Origin: Erythrobacter sp. QSSC1-22B
Lineage (GTDB): Bacteria > Pseudomonadota > Alphaproteobacteria > Sphingomonadales > Sphingomonadaceae
DNA length: 63,107 nucleotides
Direction of reading: 5' to 3'
NCBI RefSeq assembly: GCF_001678665.1
Contig: NZ_LZRP01000010.1
Coordinates: forward strand, 1 to 63,107
The notes beneath the pieces are model-generated. The model made no database searches. It had not been told where the DNA came from and worked only from the letters and a program-made list of their open reading frames with translations. The position numbers and the translations under genes are program-made. Positions 53,852-62,304 of this stretch are shown here, piece by piece; positions within the stretch are counted from its first letter, which is position 1, and each line of letters opens with the position of its first letter.

Positions 53852-56227
53852 TTGCGTAACGAACTGCTTGCCGGTGCCGCCCTTGTGGCTCTTGCCATGG
53901 TCATACCAACTGCCGCAATTGCGCAAAGCGCGGGTCAAGCTCAAGATATTGAAGGCGCTGCTTCCCAGTCTGATAATCAGGGCATCGCCGAGATCATCGT
54001 TACGGCTCAGAAACGTGAGCAGGTCATCAGTGAAGTCCCAATGGCCATCACTGCTATCGGCGGCGAAGCGTTCGAAGATCAGGGGCTCGATTCCATCGAC
54101 GACCTCGTCGATATCATTCCGTCGTTGACGTTCGGATCATCATCGACAGCACGCGGTGAAGGCTTGGTCATTAGAGGCTTTGGCACAACGAGTTTCTCAG
54201 ACGCTTCCGAAGGCGCGGTGGGTATTGTGATCGATGGCGTCGTGCTTGGCCGGCAGGCTGCCGGCCTGCTCGATCTGGTTGACATCGAGCGCATCGAAGT
54301 GTTGCGCGGACCACAAGGCACCCTGTTTGGGAAAAACGCTTCTGCCGGTGTCGTTAGCGTCATCACGAAACGTCCGACGGATACGTTTGAAGCAGACTTT
54401 CGCGCCCTTTATGGAAGCGACAATGAAGTCCGTCTTGGTGGCTCGGTTTCCGGTCCGATAGGCGAAAGCGGCTTGGCTGCCAGGATTACCGGTTTCGTCA
54501 ACCAGCGTGACGGCATACTCAACCAGCTTAATCCAAGTTTTCCCATCGATGAAGTGAACGATGAAGATGAATGGGGTGTTCGCGGCAAGCTGTCCTTCGA
54601 CGCTGGTGAAGCGGTCAATATCCTGCTGACCGGAGAATATCAGAAGCAGGACACGCTGTGCTGCAACTGGACAACACGCCAATTTGCCACGGCAGGCCCG
54701 TTCGCGGCATTGCAAAGAGCGACTGCGGGCGCTTTCGTAACGCCAGGCGAAGGAAACCGTGATGTCGCGCTGACCATCCGTTCCAACTTCCAGGAGAGCG
54801 AAACGATCGCGGCTACGCTCGACATCGACGTAGTATTGGGCGATCACACGCTGCGTTCCATCAGCGGCTATCGCACATTCGACATCTCGGAAGGCAACAA
54901 GACCGATCAGTTGCCGATCTCGTTCTTCGATCTGGCCGCAACAGATTCCGAGATTGAACAGTTTAGTCAGGAGATTCAGTTGATCTCGCCTGATGGGCCG
55001 TTCGAGTATGTTCTTGGCCTTTACCTGTTCAACCTCAAGGTCGACAGCGTACAGCGACAGGAGGCTTCATTCGTTCGGCCGGCACCCGGTCTGAACATAC
55101 CTGCACCGCTAGCACCGTTCTTCCTTCCACCAGCTGCGCTCCCGCTCTTTCCGCCCGAGACTTTGGTCAACATCCAGAACCAATCGCAGGAGACTTGGAA
55201 TTATGCGGCCTTCGGTCAGGCCACTCTGGAAGTGACGGATGCGCTTTCGGTTACTGCGGGTGCGCGGATCATACACGAAACCCTCGACGTGGCGTTCGAT
55301 CGCTCAGGAGGTCTGCCACTTGGTGCCTTCGGTCAATTCATCGCCGGCATCGAAGACGATGTCAGCGATACCGCGCTCACCGGAATGGCGAGCGTACGTT
55401 ACGAGTTCACGGCCGATGTAAGCGCCTATGCGACATACAGCCGCGGGTACAAGGGGCGCGCCTATGATCTCAACGCCGGTAGCCCTATCGTGTTCGATGC
55501 CAATGGTTCGGCGATCTACGAACCGCTGGAAAACGAAACCGTCAATCATTTCGAAGTCGGCTTGCGCGGCCGTCTTTTGGATGGACGTCTCCAGGCGGCG
55601 CTGACTGGGTTCCACACGACGGTCGATGATTTTCAAGCGGCATCACAGCGGACGGACGGCATTCCAGGGTTCGTGCTCAGCAATGTCGGCAAGTTCCGAA
55701 CTAAGGGCGCGGAATTGGAAGTCACAATTCGGCCAGATCGTGTATTCGAAACAGGCTTCAATCTGTCCTATGTCGATGCACGCTATGTCGACTTCCCAAA
55801 TGCAGAATGCGGTCCGGCAACGTTGGCAGGGCGACCAGCCAGCTGTGGGATCGGCGGAACGCAGGATCTGTCCGGAGCTCGTGCGGCCAACTCTCCCGAA
55901 CTGTCCGGCTTCGTTTACAGCACTGTCTTTGTGCCGCTCAGTAACAGCGGTTGGGAAGCATCCTTGCGCGGAGAGGTAAGTTTCCAGTCTGATACGCTGT
56001 ACTCGTTGACGCAGGATCCCAACACAATCCAGGACGGATACGCGCTGGTGAACGGTCGCCTTCAATTGACCGCCCCAGGTAAACGCTATTCAGTTGCGGT
56101 GTTCGGGCGTAATTTGTTCGATGTTGATTATGCGGAAAGCATATTCTCAACCCCTGTCCTAGGCGGGTACTCACAGTTTATCGCAAACGACAGGCGATTG
56201 GGTGTCGAAGTCCGCGCAAGCTTCTAA
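53852..56227 (+). CDS. TonB-dependent outer-membrane receptor
   Basis: 791 aa from TTG 53852 (GGGAGAGA upstream). Signal peptide (LLAGAALVALAMVIPTAAIA), TonB box-like EIIVTAQKREQ, plug domain (VPMAITAIGGEAFEDQG, VEVLRGPQGTLFGKNASAGV-type strand) and a beta-barrel ending in Phe (GVEVRASF). It should carry rhamnosides or rhamnose-rich glycans over the outer membrane for the transporter downstream. Confidence 0.92.
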   Translation: MRNELLAGAALVALAMVIPTAAIAQSAGQAQDIEGAASQSDNQGIAEIIVTAQKREQVISEVPMAITAIGGEAFEDQGLDSIDDLVDIIPSLTFGSSSTARGEGLVIRGFGTTSFSDASEGAVGIVIDGVVLGRQAAGLLDLVDIERIEVLRGPQGTLFGKNASAGVVSVITKRPTDTFEADFRALYGSDNEVRLGGSVSGPIGESGLAARITGFVNQRDGILNQLNPSFPIDEVNDEDEWGVRGKLSFDAGEAVNILLTGEYQKQDTLCCNWTTRQFATAGPFAALQRATAGAFVTPGEGNRDVALTIRSNFQESETIAATLDIDVVLGDHTLRSISGYRTFDISEGNKTDQLPISFFDLAATDSEIEQFSQEIQLISPDGPFEYVLGLYLFNLKVDSVQRQEASFVRPAPGLNIPAPLAPFFLPPAALPLFPPETLVNIQNQSQETWNYAAFGQATLEVTDALSVTAGARIIHETLDVAFDRSGGLPLGAFGQFIAGIEDDVSDTALTGMASVRYEFTADVSAYATYSRGYKGRAYDLNAGSPIVFDANGSAIYEPLENETVNHFEVGLRGRLLDGRLQAALTGFHTTVDDFQAASQRTDGIPGFVLSNVGKFRTKGAELEVTIRPDRVFETGFNLSYVDARYVDFPNAECGPATLAGRPASCGIGGTQDLSGARAANSPELSGFVYSTVFVPLSNSGWEASLRGEVSFQSDTLYSLTQDPNTIQDGYALVNGRLQLTAPGKRYSVAVFGRNLFDVDYAESIFSTPVLGGYSQFIANDRRLGVEVRASF

Positions 56228-56231
56228 GATT

Positions 56232-57566
56232 ATGCTTCCGCAAAGCCTATCATCAGCCGGCCGCCTGTCGACTGGACGGCTGATGCTGTTCGCTCTGCCG
56301 GCATTACCGGCGGCGGCGCTCAGTTTTCCGATCGGTGCATACCTGCCGCCCTACTACGCAGAACGCATGGGCGTGGACCTCGCGACGATCGGGCTGATAT
56401 TCATGTTGGCACGGCTGTGGGACATCTTCACCGACCCGTTGATGGGGTCGCTGACGGATCGCACGAAATCCAGTTGGGGGCGAAGGAAACCTTGGATCGT
56501 AGCGGCTGCGCCCATCCTGCTGCTTGGCACATACCTGCTTTTCTTTCCTTCGGCGTCGCCCAGCATTGCCATGCTGCTGATCGCATTATTCATAACCTAT
56601 CTTGGCTACACGATGCTGACAATCACGCAGCTCGCGTGGGCTGCCGATCTCGGACAAACCTACGACGAACGATCTAGGTTGCAGGGAGGTGTTCTGCTCG
56701 CCAGCATCGCAGGTCTGCTCACCGCGATGCTACTGCCCGCGATCGTAGAGGTCGGTGCTGTCGACCCGGCACGGGCACGAGTGGAAGCGCTGGGATGGTA
56801 TGTTCTGGCGCTGACGATCCCTGCGATCGCAATCGCGGTCTGGGCTGCTCCTACAGGAAATGCTTCTGCACACCGAGAAAGCAAATTTACAGACGCTATG
56901 CGCCGACTGTTCATGCGGCCTGAGTTCCGTAGATTGCTTGCAGCAGACTTCATACAAGGCATCGCCGGCGGCATGTTGCTCAGCGGCTTCGTCTTTACGA
57001 TGGACAGCTATCTCGATCTGGGTAACCGCGCAGGTCTGCTGCTGCTCGCATTCATGGCCTCTGGGCTGGTCTTCGTTCCCCTATGGGGAATTGTCGCGAA
57101 ACGTCTAGGCAAGAGCATGACGATCATGTGGTCGTCCCTGTTCACGATTCCTTTCGTCGCAGCACTTTTCTTCGTCACGCCAGGTAGTCTCTCAGGTGCT
57201 TTACTTGCAATTATCGGCTTCGGCTCAACAATGGGTGTTTGGATCTTCCTAACCCGCGCGATCGTCGCAGATATCGACGAACTGGAACGCCGACAGAGCG
57301 GCTTTATCCAAACCGGTAGCGCATTCGCTCTCGTCACACTGTCTACAAAACTGGGTCAGGCAGCAGCCGTCGGTATCGGGTTCTGGATCTATTCCGAGAT
57401 CGGGTTCGTCCCCGGTGCCATCGAGCAGATCGATGGTGTGCCATTGCGAATGGCGTTCCTGACGTTCACTCCGCCGATTCTCGGCCACCTTGCGATCGCT
57501 GCGATCATGTTCGCGCACCCCGATGATCGCCATCGACTGGCGATGACACCCGATATCACTGCATGA
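56232..57566 (+). CDS. MFS transporter of the GPH (MelB-like) family
   Basis: About 444 aa from ATG 56232; a GTG at 56202 inside the receptor gene is possible. Twelve hydrophobic helices with the loop-2/3 motif DPLMGSLTDRTKSSWGRRKPW typical of glycoside-pentoside-hexuronide:cation symporters. It would import rhamnose or rhamnosides over the inner membrane. Follows the receptor by 4 bp and overlaps lldD by 4 bp. Confidence 0.9.
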   Translation: MLPQSLSSAGRLSTGRLMLFALPALPAAALSFPIGAYLPPYYAERMGVDLATIGLIFMLARLWDIFTDPLMGSLTDRTKSSWGRRKPWIVAAAPILLLGTYLLFFPSASPSIAMLLIALFITYLGYTMLTITQLAWAADLGQTYDERSRLQGGVLLASIAGLLTAMLLPAIVEVGAVDPARARVEALGWYVLALTIPAIAIAVWAAPTGNASAHRESKFTDAMRRLFMRPEFRRLLAADFIQGIAGGMLLSGFVFTMDSYLDLGNRAGLLLLAFMASGLVFVPLWGIVAKRLGKSMTIMWSSLFTIPFVAALFFVTPGSLSGALLAIIGFGSTMGVWIFLTRAIVADIDELERRQSGFIQTGSAFALVTLSTKLGQAAAVGIGFWIYSEIGFVPGAIEQIDGVPLRMAFLTFTPPILGHLAIAAIMFAHPDDRHRLAMTPDITA

Positions 57567-58699
57567 AGCTACAGGATTGCCAGTCGATCGAAGATCTGCG
57601 CATGCTTGCGAAGAAGCGGGCTCACAAAATGGTTTTCGATTACATAGATGGGGGTGCCGATGATGAGAAGACGCTGCGCGAGAACTCTTTCGCGTTCGAC
57701 CAATACCGGTTCCAGCACCGCGTCCTGCGAGACGTGTCGAAAATCGACCTAACGACCAAGCTGCTCGGCAAGGCTTACCGCACACCCATCATATGTTCCC
57801 CCACTGCTGGAAACCGACTATTTCACACCGAAGGCGAAAAAGCTGTAGCCAGTGCGGCTGGCGATCGCGGCGTAGTATGTGGGCTTTCAACTCTCGGCTC
57901 AACGTCGATCGAGGAGTTCGCTGCGAGTGGTACAGGACCAAAATGGTTCCAGTGCTACGTATGGAAAGATCGCGGTCTTACCCGTGCAATGCTGGAGCGA
58001 GCAAAAGCGGCAGGGTTCGAAGCTCTCGTCCTGACTGTCGACATGCCAATTCACGGCCATCGCCGACGCGATCACCGCAACGGGTTTTCCATACCACCAA
58101 AGATTGGTTTCAAGCAGATATGGGAAGCAGCCAAACGTCCCAGATGGACGACCGATTACCTTCTGAGCCCTGCGATCCGATATGCCAATCTTGACAACAC
58201 GACGTCTGCCACCAGTCTGGCGTCTTTCGTGAACGAACAGCTCGATCCGGCATTTGGATGGACAGATGCAGAGGAACTACTGAGGGACTGGAACGGCCCG
58301 GCCATATTGAAAGGCATTGTGCATCCCGATGATGCGCGCAGAGCGATAGATACAGGGTTTGGAGCGGTTTCAGTCTCCAATCATGGTGGGCGGCAACTGG
58401 ATAGGGATATCACTGCTTTGGACGCGTTGACTGGGATCGTCGAAGCGGTTGGAACTAGGGCGGATGTAATTCTTGATGGTGGCGTGCGAAATGGCGGCGA
58501 CGTCCTCGTGGCGTTAGGATTAGGCGCAGCAGCAGTAAGCGTCGGCCGGGCATATCTTTACGGACTTGCGGCGAGTGGCGCAGCAGGGGTAAAAAAAGCG
58601 TTGGAAATACTCGAAGAGGAGCTAATTCGCGGAATGGCATTGTCTGGGTCAATTAAATTGCCTGACATTGCCTCACCCATAGATCTGCGCTATATTTAA
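57563..58699 (+). CDS. lldD: FMN-dependent L-lactate dehydrogenase (alpha-hydroxy-acid oxidase family)
   Basis: 378 aa. (beta/alpha)8 FMN protein with DYIDGGADDEKTLREN, CGLSTLGSTSIEEFA, LTVDMPIHGHRRRD and the active-site SNHGGRQLDRDI with the catalytic His and Arg, then ILDGGVRNGGDV. It oxidises L-lactate to pyruvate and passes electrons to the respiratory chain. In this locus it would take the L-lactate made by the RhaD dehydrogenase half, completing the path to pyruvate. Confidence 0.92.
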   Translation: MKLQDCQSIEDLRMLAKKRAHKMVFDYIDGGADDEKTLRENSFAFDQYRFQHRVLRDVSKIDLTTKLLGKAYRTPIICSPTAGNRLFHTEGEKAVASAAGDRGVVCGLSTLGSTSIEEFAASGTGPKWFQCYVWKDRGLTRAMLERAKAAGFEALVLTVDMPIHGHRRRDHRNGFSIPPKIGFKQIWEAAKRPRWTTDYLLSPAIRYANLDNTTSATSLASFVNEQLDPAFGWTDAEELLRDWNGPAILKGIVHPDDARRAIDTGFGAVSVSNHGGRQLDRDITALDALTGIVEAVGTRADVILDGGVRNGGDVLVALGLGAAAVSVGRAYLYGLAASGAAGVKKALEILEEELIRGMALSGSIKLPDIASPIDLRYI

Positions 58700-58857
58700 C
58701 ATAATCTTTGTTATCATTCTTTAGTTAAACTTCGTTCTGGTATTCATCTTACGATTCACGAGCGCCATTGTTTGCGGAAAGACTTACGCGAGCCAAACAC
58801 ATCCAGATGGTCGAGAAACGGCCCCGCAATAATGAAACTGAAATTTTGCGAAATTGC

Positions 58858-59811
58858 TCAGAGCACGCCGATCAAACGCTTGATTGCGTTCCACGCAATC
58901 CCAGCCGCTTCGCCTATCGGTGCATCCGCAAACTTGATAGCGAGATAACTTAGAGTGCCCCAAAGTGCCGCTTTGGCAGTCGCCGCAGACACCCAACGGC
59001 TATTTAGAAGCACTCGCCCGGCCTCGAGCTCACTCAGTCGTCGTTCTTGATCGGCCTCATTGTTTTGTCGGTATTGGTTGCTGTCGCGGACAATAGTAAT
59101 CAAGGAGTCTAGTGATTGAACTGCCGATTGGTACACAGCAGAATTGTGGTCTAGCCCGACCAGTCTGTCAGATGCTGGCAATTCACCGGTCGAATTCTCG
59201 AGTGTTTCAAGGCTTTCATAGGTGAGGACGCCAGCCATGAGCATCGCCCGCACATCATCAAGCTCTGCAGAAACCGCCTTCGTCACCTCCCCGGCGTCAA
59301 TTTCGAAGCGTTCAGCAAGGCGAAGTGCCTTTGCCTCTTCGCCTGCTACGCAGCCAATCACGAACTGACTGCCAAGAAACTGGACCTTAACCTGTCCGAT
59401 GTCTTCAAACGCCGGGTCTACCGATGCCCATGACCGGAGTGGCCCACCCAGATAGGCCGGCGCAATTTCGGACGCTCGCGCCCTCCCGCTGCGCGACAAT
59501 ATCAATGAGCCCGTACCTAGATCTATGGATTTATCTACGTCCGAAGGGGCAGGTAACTCTTTTAAGAGGCCTGTCCTGACAAGCGCTGCACGCGCTTGGT
59601 CGACTTTAGCAAGCACAACGTCCCAACCTTCGTGATTCGAGATTTCCCGCACGCTCCAGCCCGTTGGATCTAGCGAAGCATTAGGGCGCGATTGCCGCCT
59701 GTCGTCGAGCTCAGCCTGCTCACGAATAGCGATTTCAAGTAGAATGAGGCGCTCGAGCGTCTCGCTTGGCACCGCGCGACCACGAAAACTTGTAGTTTGC
59801 GGTTCTGTCAC
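58858..59811 (-). CDS. hypothetical protein with C-terminal membrane helix (island gene)
   Basis: 317 aa from GTG 59811, overlapping the stop of the dCTP-deaminase-fold gene (GTGA). The soluble part is helical and acidic with no known domain. Near the C-terminus is a probable membrane segment (AALWGTLSYLAIKFADAPIG). It would sit in the membrane with its coupled partner. No family recognised. Confidence 0.7.
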   Translation of the reverse strand: MTEPQTTSFRGRAVPSETLERLILLEIAIREQAELDDRRQSRPNASLDPTGWSVREISNHEGWDVVLAKVDQARAALVRTGLLKELPAPSDVDKSIDLGTGSLILSRSGRARASEIAPAYLGGPLRSWASVDPAFEDIGQVKVQFLGSQFVIGCVAGEEAKALRLAERFEIDAGEVTKAVSAELDDVRAMLMAGVLTYESLETLENSTGELPASDRLVGLDHNSAVYQSAVQSLDSLITIVRDSNQYRQNNEADQERRLSELEAGRVLLNSRWVSAATAKAALWGTLSYLAIKFADAPIGEAAGIAWNAIKRLIGVL

Positions 59812-60668
59812 GTGCCGCTCTCTCCGGTCGCGTTTTCCGGTGATGCCGGTTTACCGTCATTAGACGGAGCCAATCGCGCAGGTTGGGCTTTCCCCGGCGA
59901 AATTGCCGACGCTGCGTTTCTCGGCCCCTGGACAACGACCTCCATTTGCGCGGTTGGAAAGAGATGATCGGCCAACATTTTTACGCCTACTCCGACTATG
60001 GTGCCTGCTAGGATCGCAGCAATACCAAAGTAGAGTAGAACTTTGCTTTGGCGCTCTTTGACCTCGGCGACTTGCGCATGAAACGCCTCCTGTTTGTCGG
60101 CGACAACCTTCACGTCTTCTTTCAGCCGTTTTTCGAGGGCGTAAATCGAATCGACAACTCCTGTAATGTTATTGATGATCGCCGGCGGTATTCCGTCGCC
60201 CGCAGCTTCGGTCTTTCGTTTTTCCGACGCTTCGTCGAGATCTGCGATCCAGAGTAGGAATACCGGCAACCCGCGTTGAAGATGAATTGTCGCTGGTCCT
60301 GCGTTGAAGACTGTGAAAATCAGGGGTCCCGACCATCCTGGATCGACGTGAAAACCGGACACATTGACCAGCCCTTTAAGCTTGTAGGTCGCCTTCACCG
60401 AAATGAAGCCCATCTGCTCGGGAGGAATCGTTACACGTTCCTCAGTCAGTAGAAACGCGAATTTGCCCGGCGGAATCGGAATCGGCTCATTGGGTCCAAG
60501 CTGCTTTTTAGTATGCAGGTTCGGTGCCGTCTGCTCAAGACCAGGCGTGACATAGACTTCGCCACCGACTCGCAGAGTGATCGCATTACAATCGATCATC
60601 TCCTTGTCAGGATGATCGGTCAGTTTGGCCAAATTGGCCTCGATTTTTTGACTACTCCAGAACGTCAT
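59808..60668 (-). CDS. dCTP-deaminase/dUTPase-fold membrane protein
   Basis: 286 aa from ATG 60668 (GAGAGGTGCC upstream). Residues 1-150 look like the trimeric dCTP deaminase fold (IDCNAITLRVGGEVYV, FISVKATYKLKGL, HVDPGWSG 107-114, then PLIFTVFNAG). The catalytic Glu of true deaminases, expected near residue 120, is Val, so deamination is doubtful and nucleotide binding is more likely. A coiled coil (165-208) and one membrane helix (209-229, LLYFGIAAILAGTIVG) follow, then a Pro-rich tail. It diverges from the acyl-carrier-like gene and is coupled to the membrane protein at 58858. Confidence 0.78.
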   Translation of the reverse strand: MTFWSSQKIEANLAKLTDHPDKEMIDCNAITLRVGGEVYVTPGLEQTAPNLHTKKQLGPNEPIPIPPGKFAFLLTEERVTIPPEQMGFISVKATYKLKGLVNVSGFHVDPGWSGPLIFTVFNAGPATIHLQRGLPVFLLWIADLDEASEKRKTEAAGDGIPPAIINNITGVVDSIYALEKRLKEDVKVVADKQEAFHAQVAEVKERQSKVLLYFGIAAILAGTIVGVGVKMLADHLFPTAQMEVVVQGPRNAASAISPGKAQPARLAPSNDGKPASPENATGESGT

Positions 60669-60751
60669 AAGGCACCTCTCGGCCTCGGTGTAGCGCCCAA
60701 ATTGCGCAGAATCGAGCAGACCGAGCCAATTGCTCTTGAATTTCCATATCG

Positions 60752-60766
60752 GTAAGATTATCTTAC
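60752..60766. promoter_or_regulatory. 15-bp perfect palindrome, candidate operator of the island
   Basis: GTAAGAT-T-ATCTTAC, followed by a further half GGTAAGG, in the 119-bp gap between the two divergent operons. It is a likely binding site for the XRE regulator at 61089. The TAAGGAG ribosome site for the carrier-like gene lies just after it. Confidence 0.65.
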
Positions 60767-60787
60767 GGACGGTAAGGAGATGCTGAC

Positions 60788-61087
60788 ATGACGATTGATG
60801 ACGCCAGAAATGCATTGATCGCGGTCCTGAATGACATTCAGGTCCGCAGCGGCCTGCCATGTCCGCAATTGACCGGCTCGACCGTTCCGCCGACAGCTCT
60901 GGAGAAATTCGACAGCACTGTCTGGCCTGCAGCGACCACGCTGGTCGCGCGAAGGCTCGGAGTGACCATCCCGCACGACATCCACATTTTTGGCGACAAA
61001 GGAGCTGCCCCATTGAGCATCAATCAGACCGCGACCCTCATCTGCGCAAAGGCGCAGGCCAAAGCGCCCGTAAAGGCGGCCGCCTGA
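60788..61087 (+). CDS. acyl-carrier-protein-like small protein
   Basis: 99 aa (TAAGGAGA upstream). Residues ALEKFDSTVWPAATTLVARR are followed by LGVTIP. The Asp-Ser (D42-S43) to Ile-Pro (61-62) spacing is the same as in E. coli ACP (DSL...EIP), with helix II after the Ser and a small helix-rich end. Ser43 would therefore be the phosphopantetheine site. An AcpS gene lies in the same island. Unlike ACP it lacks the acidic helix II, so it may work with specialised partners. The similarity is by eye only. Confidence 0.6.
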   Translation: MTIDDARNALIAVLNDIQVRSGLPCPQLTGSTVPPTALEKFDSTVWPAATTLVARRLGVTIPHDIHIFGDKGAAPLSINQTATLICAKAQAKAPVKAAA

Positions 61088-61088
61088 C

Positions 61089-61436
61089 ATGGACGATACC
61101 GAACGGCGGCGCGCACTGGCCGGACGGCTGCGTGACGCGCGGCGCCTCTCTGGCTTCACTCAAGGCCAGGTCGCCAAACGCATGAACATGCATCGGCCCA
61201 CTGTATCTGAAATCGAGGCCGGTAACCGCAAAGTTAGCGCCGAGGAGCTTAGCCGGTTCGCAGCGCTGTATGATGTGGGTGTCGCCTTTCTTAACGGCGA
61301 TGGCCCCGATAGCCTGTCTCTCACCGACCCGCGCCTGCAGCTCGCCGCGCGCGAGCTGCAGAAATTACCCGCTGAATCCCTCGAGAAGCTCCTCCAGGCG
61401 CTCGCCGCTTACCGCAACGACGAAAAGGCGAGCTAA
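61089..61436 (+). CDS. XRE-family transcriptional regulator
   Basis: 115 aa. HTH_3 at 8-65 (LRDARRLSGFTQGQVAKRMN, HRPTVSEIEAGNRKVSAEEL). C-terminal helices may dimerise. The ATG is 1 bp after the carrier-like stop, and an ImmA/IrrE-type peptidase follows. The pair probably acts as a repressor and its protease-linked switch for the divergent operons. Confidence 0.9.
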   Translation: MDDTERRRALAGRLRDARRLSGFTQGQVAKRMNMHRPTVSEIEAGNRKVSAEELSRFAALYDVGVAFLNGDGPDSLSLTDPRLQLAARELQKLPAESLEKLLQALAAYRNDEKAS

Positions 61437-61440
61437 TCTC

Positions 61441-62304
61441 ATGGACCGTCGCGCTCTCCACCGCGAAGCTATGCAAGCCGCCACTGAGTGTCGTGATCAA
61501 CTTGATCTCGATCCGTTCGGCCCGGTGGATCCCTATGCCATCGCAGAGCGCCTTGGCATCAAAGTCGTCTTCATCGCGACCAGCATGGAAGGCTTCTACT
61601 TCAAACAGCCGACACCGCGCGTCCTGCTGTCATCGTTGCGGCCGGTTCCGCGCCGGGCCTTCACCTGTGGTCACGAGATCGGTCATCACTGGTTCGGTCA
61701 CGGCTCGACCATCGATCAGCTACAGGAGGATGAGCGCGGCGACTCCGATAAGCCCGAAGAGGTGCTTGCCAATGCATTCGCTGGAACCCTTCTGATGCCA
61801 TCGGTCGGGCTTCGCGGCGCTTTTTCGCGGCGCGGCTGGGATCAGAGCAATCCCACGCCGCTCCAGCTATTCACGATCGCCTGCCAGTTCGGCGTCGGCT
61901 ATCAGACACTGCTCAATCACATGAGCTATACACTTCGGGAAATTAGTTCAACGCGGCGCGTCGAGCTCAGCCGCTGGAACCCGCAGCGCATACGCCGCCA
62001 ACTGTTCAACGAAGAATACGACGCATTCTTGATCGTCGATGCGCACAACGAAGCGCAAACCTTCGATGTGGAAATCGGCACCGCAGTCCTGTTGCCCCCG
62101 AACAGTACCGTAACAGGCATTGCGCTCGAACCAGCAGAAAGCGGCGATTCTGACCTGTATTTGGCCGTAAAACGTGGGATCGCCACTGTAACCGGCCTCG
62201 CCGAGCCCCTCAAGGTTCGGGTCATGCCAAACGAAACCGAGGGCGAGCCAGGATATATCGGCGCCGCCGCCAACCGCTTTGAGGAGGATCCCGATGAAGA
62301 ATGA
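61441..62304 (+). CDS. ImmA/IrrE-family metallopeptidase
   Basis: 287 aa from ATG 61441. Zinc motif HEIGHHW in the segment RAFTCGHEIGHHWFGHG, with downstream EEVLANAFAGTLLMP holding the third ligand. The N-terminus has the usual helical part. The C-terminal 120 residues form an extra domain (FLIVDAHNEAQTFDVEIG) that may sense a ligand. ImmA-type peptidases cleave an XRE repressor after stress. It overlaps the ThyA-like gene by 11 bp. Confidence 0.9.
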   Translation: MDRRALHREAMQAATECRDQLDLDPFGPVDPYAIAERLGIKVVFIATSMEGFYFKQPTPRVLLSSLRPVPRRAFTCGHEIGHHWFGHGSTIDQLQEDERGDSDKPEEVLANAFAGTLLMPSVGLRGAFSRRGWDQSNPTPLQLFTIACQFGVGYQTLLNHMSYTLREISSTRRVELSRWNPQRIRRQLFNEEYDAFLIVDAHNEAQTFDVEIGTAVLLPPNSTVTGIALEPAESGDSDLYLAVKRGIATVTGLAEPLKVRVMPNETEGEPGYIGAAANRFEEDPDEE

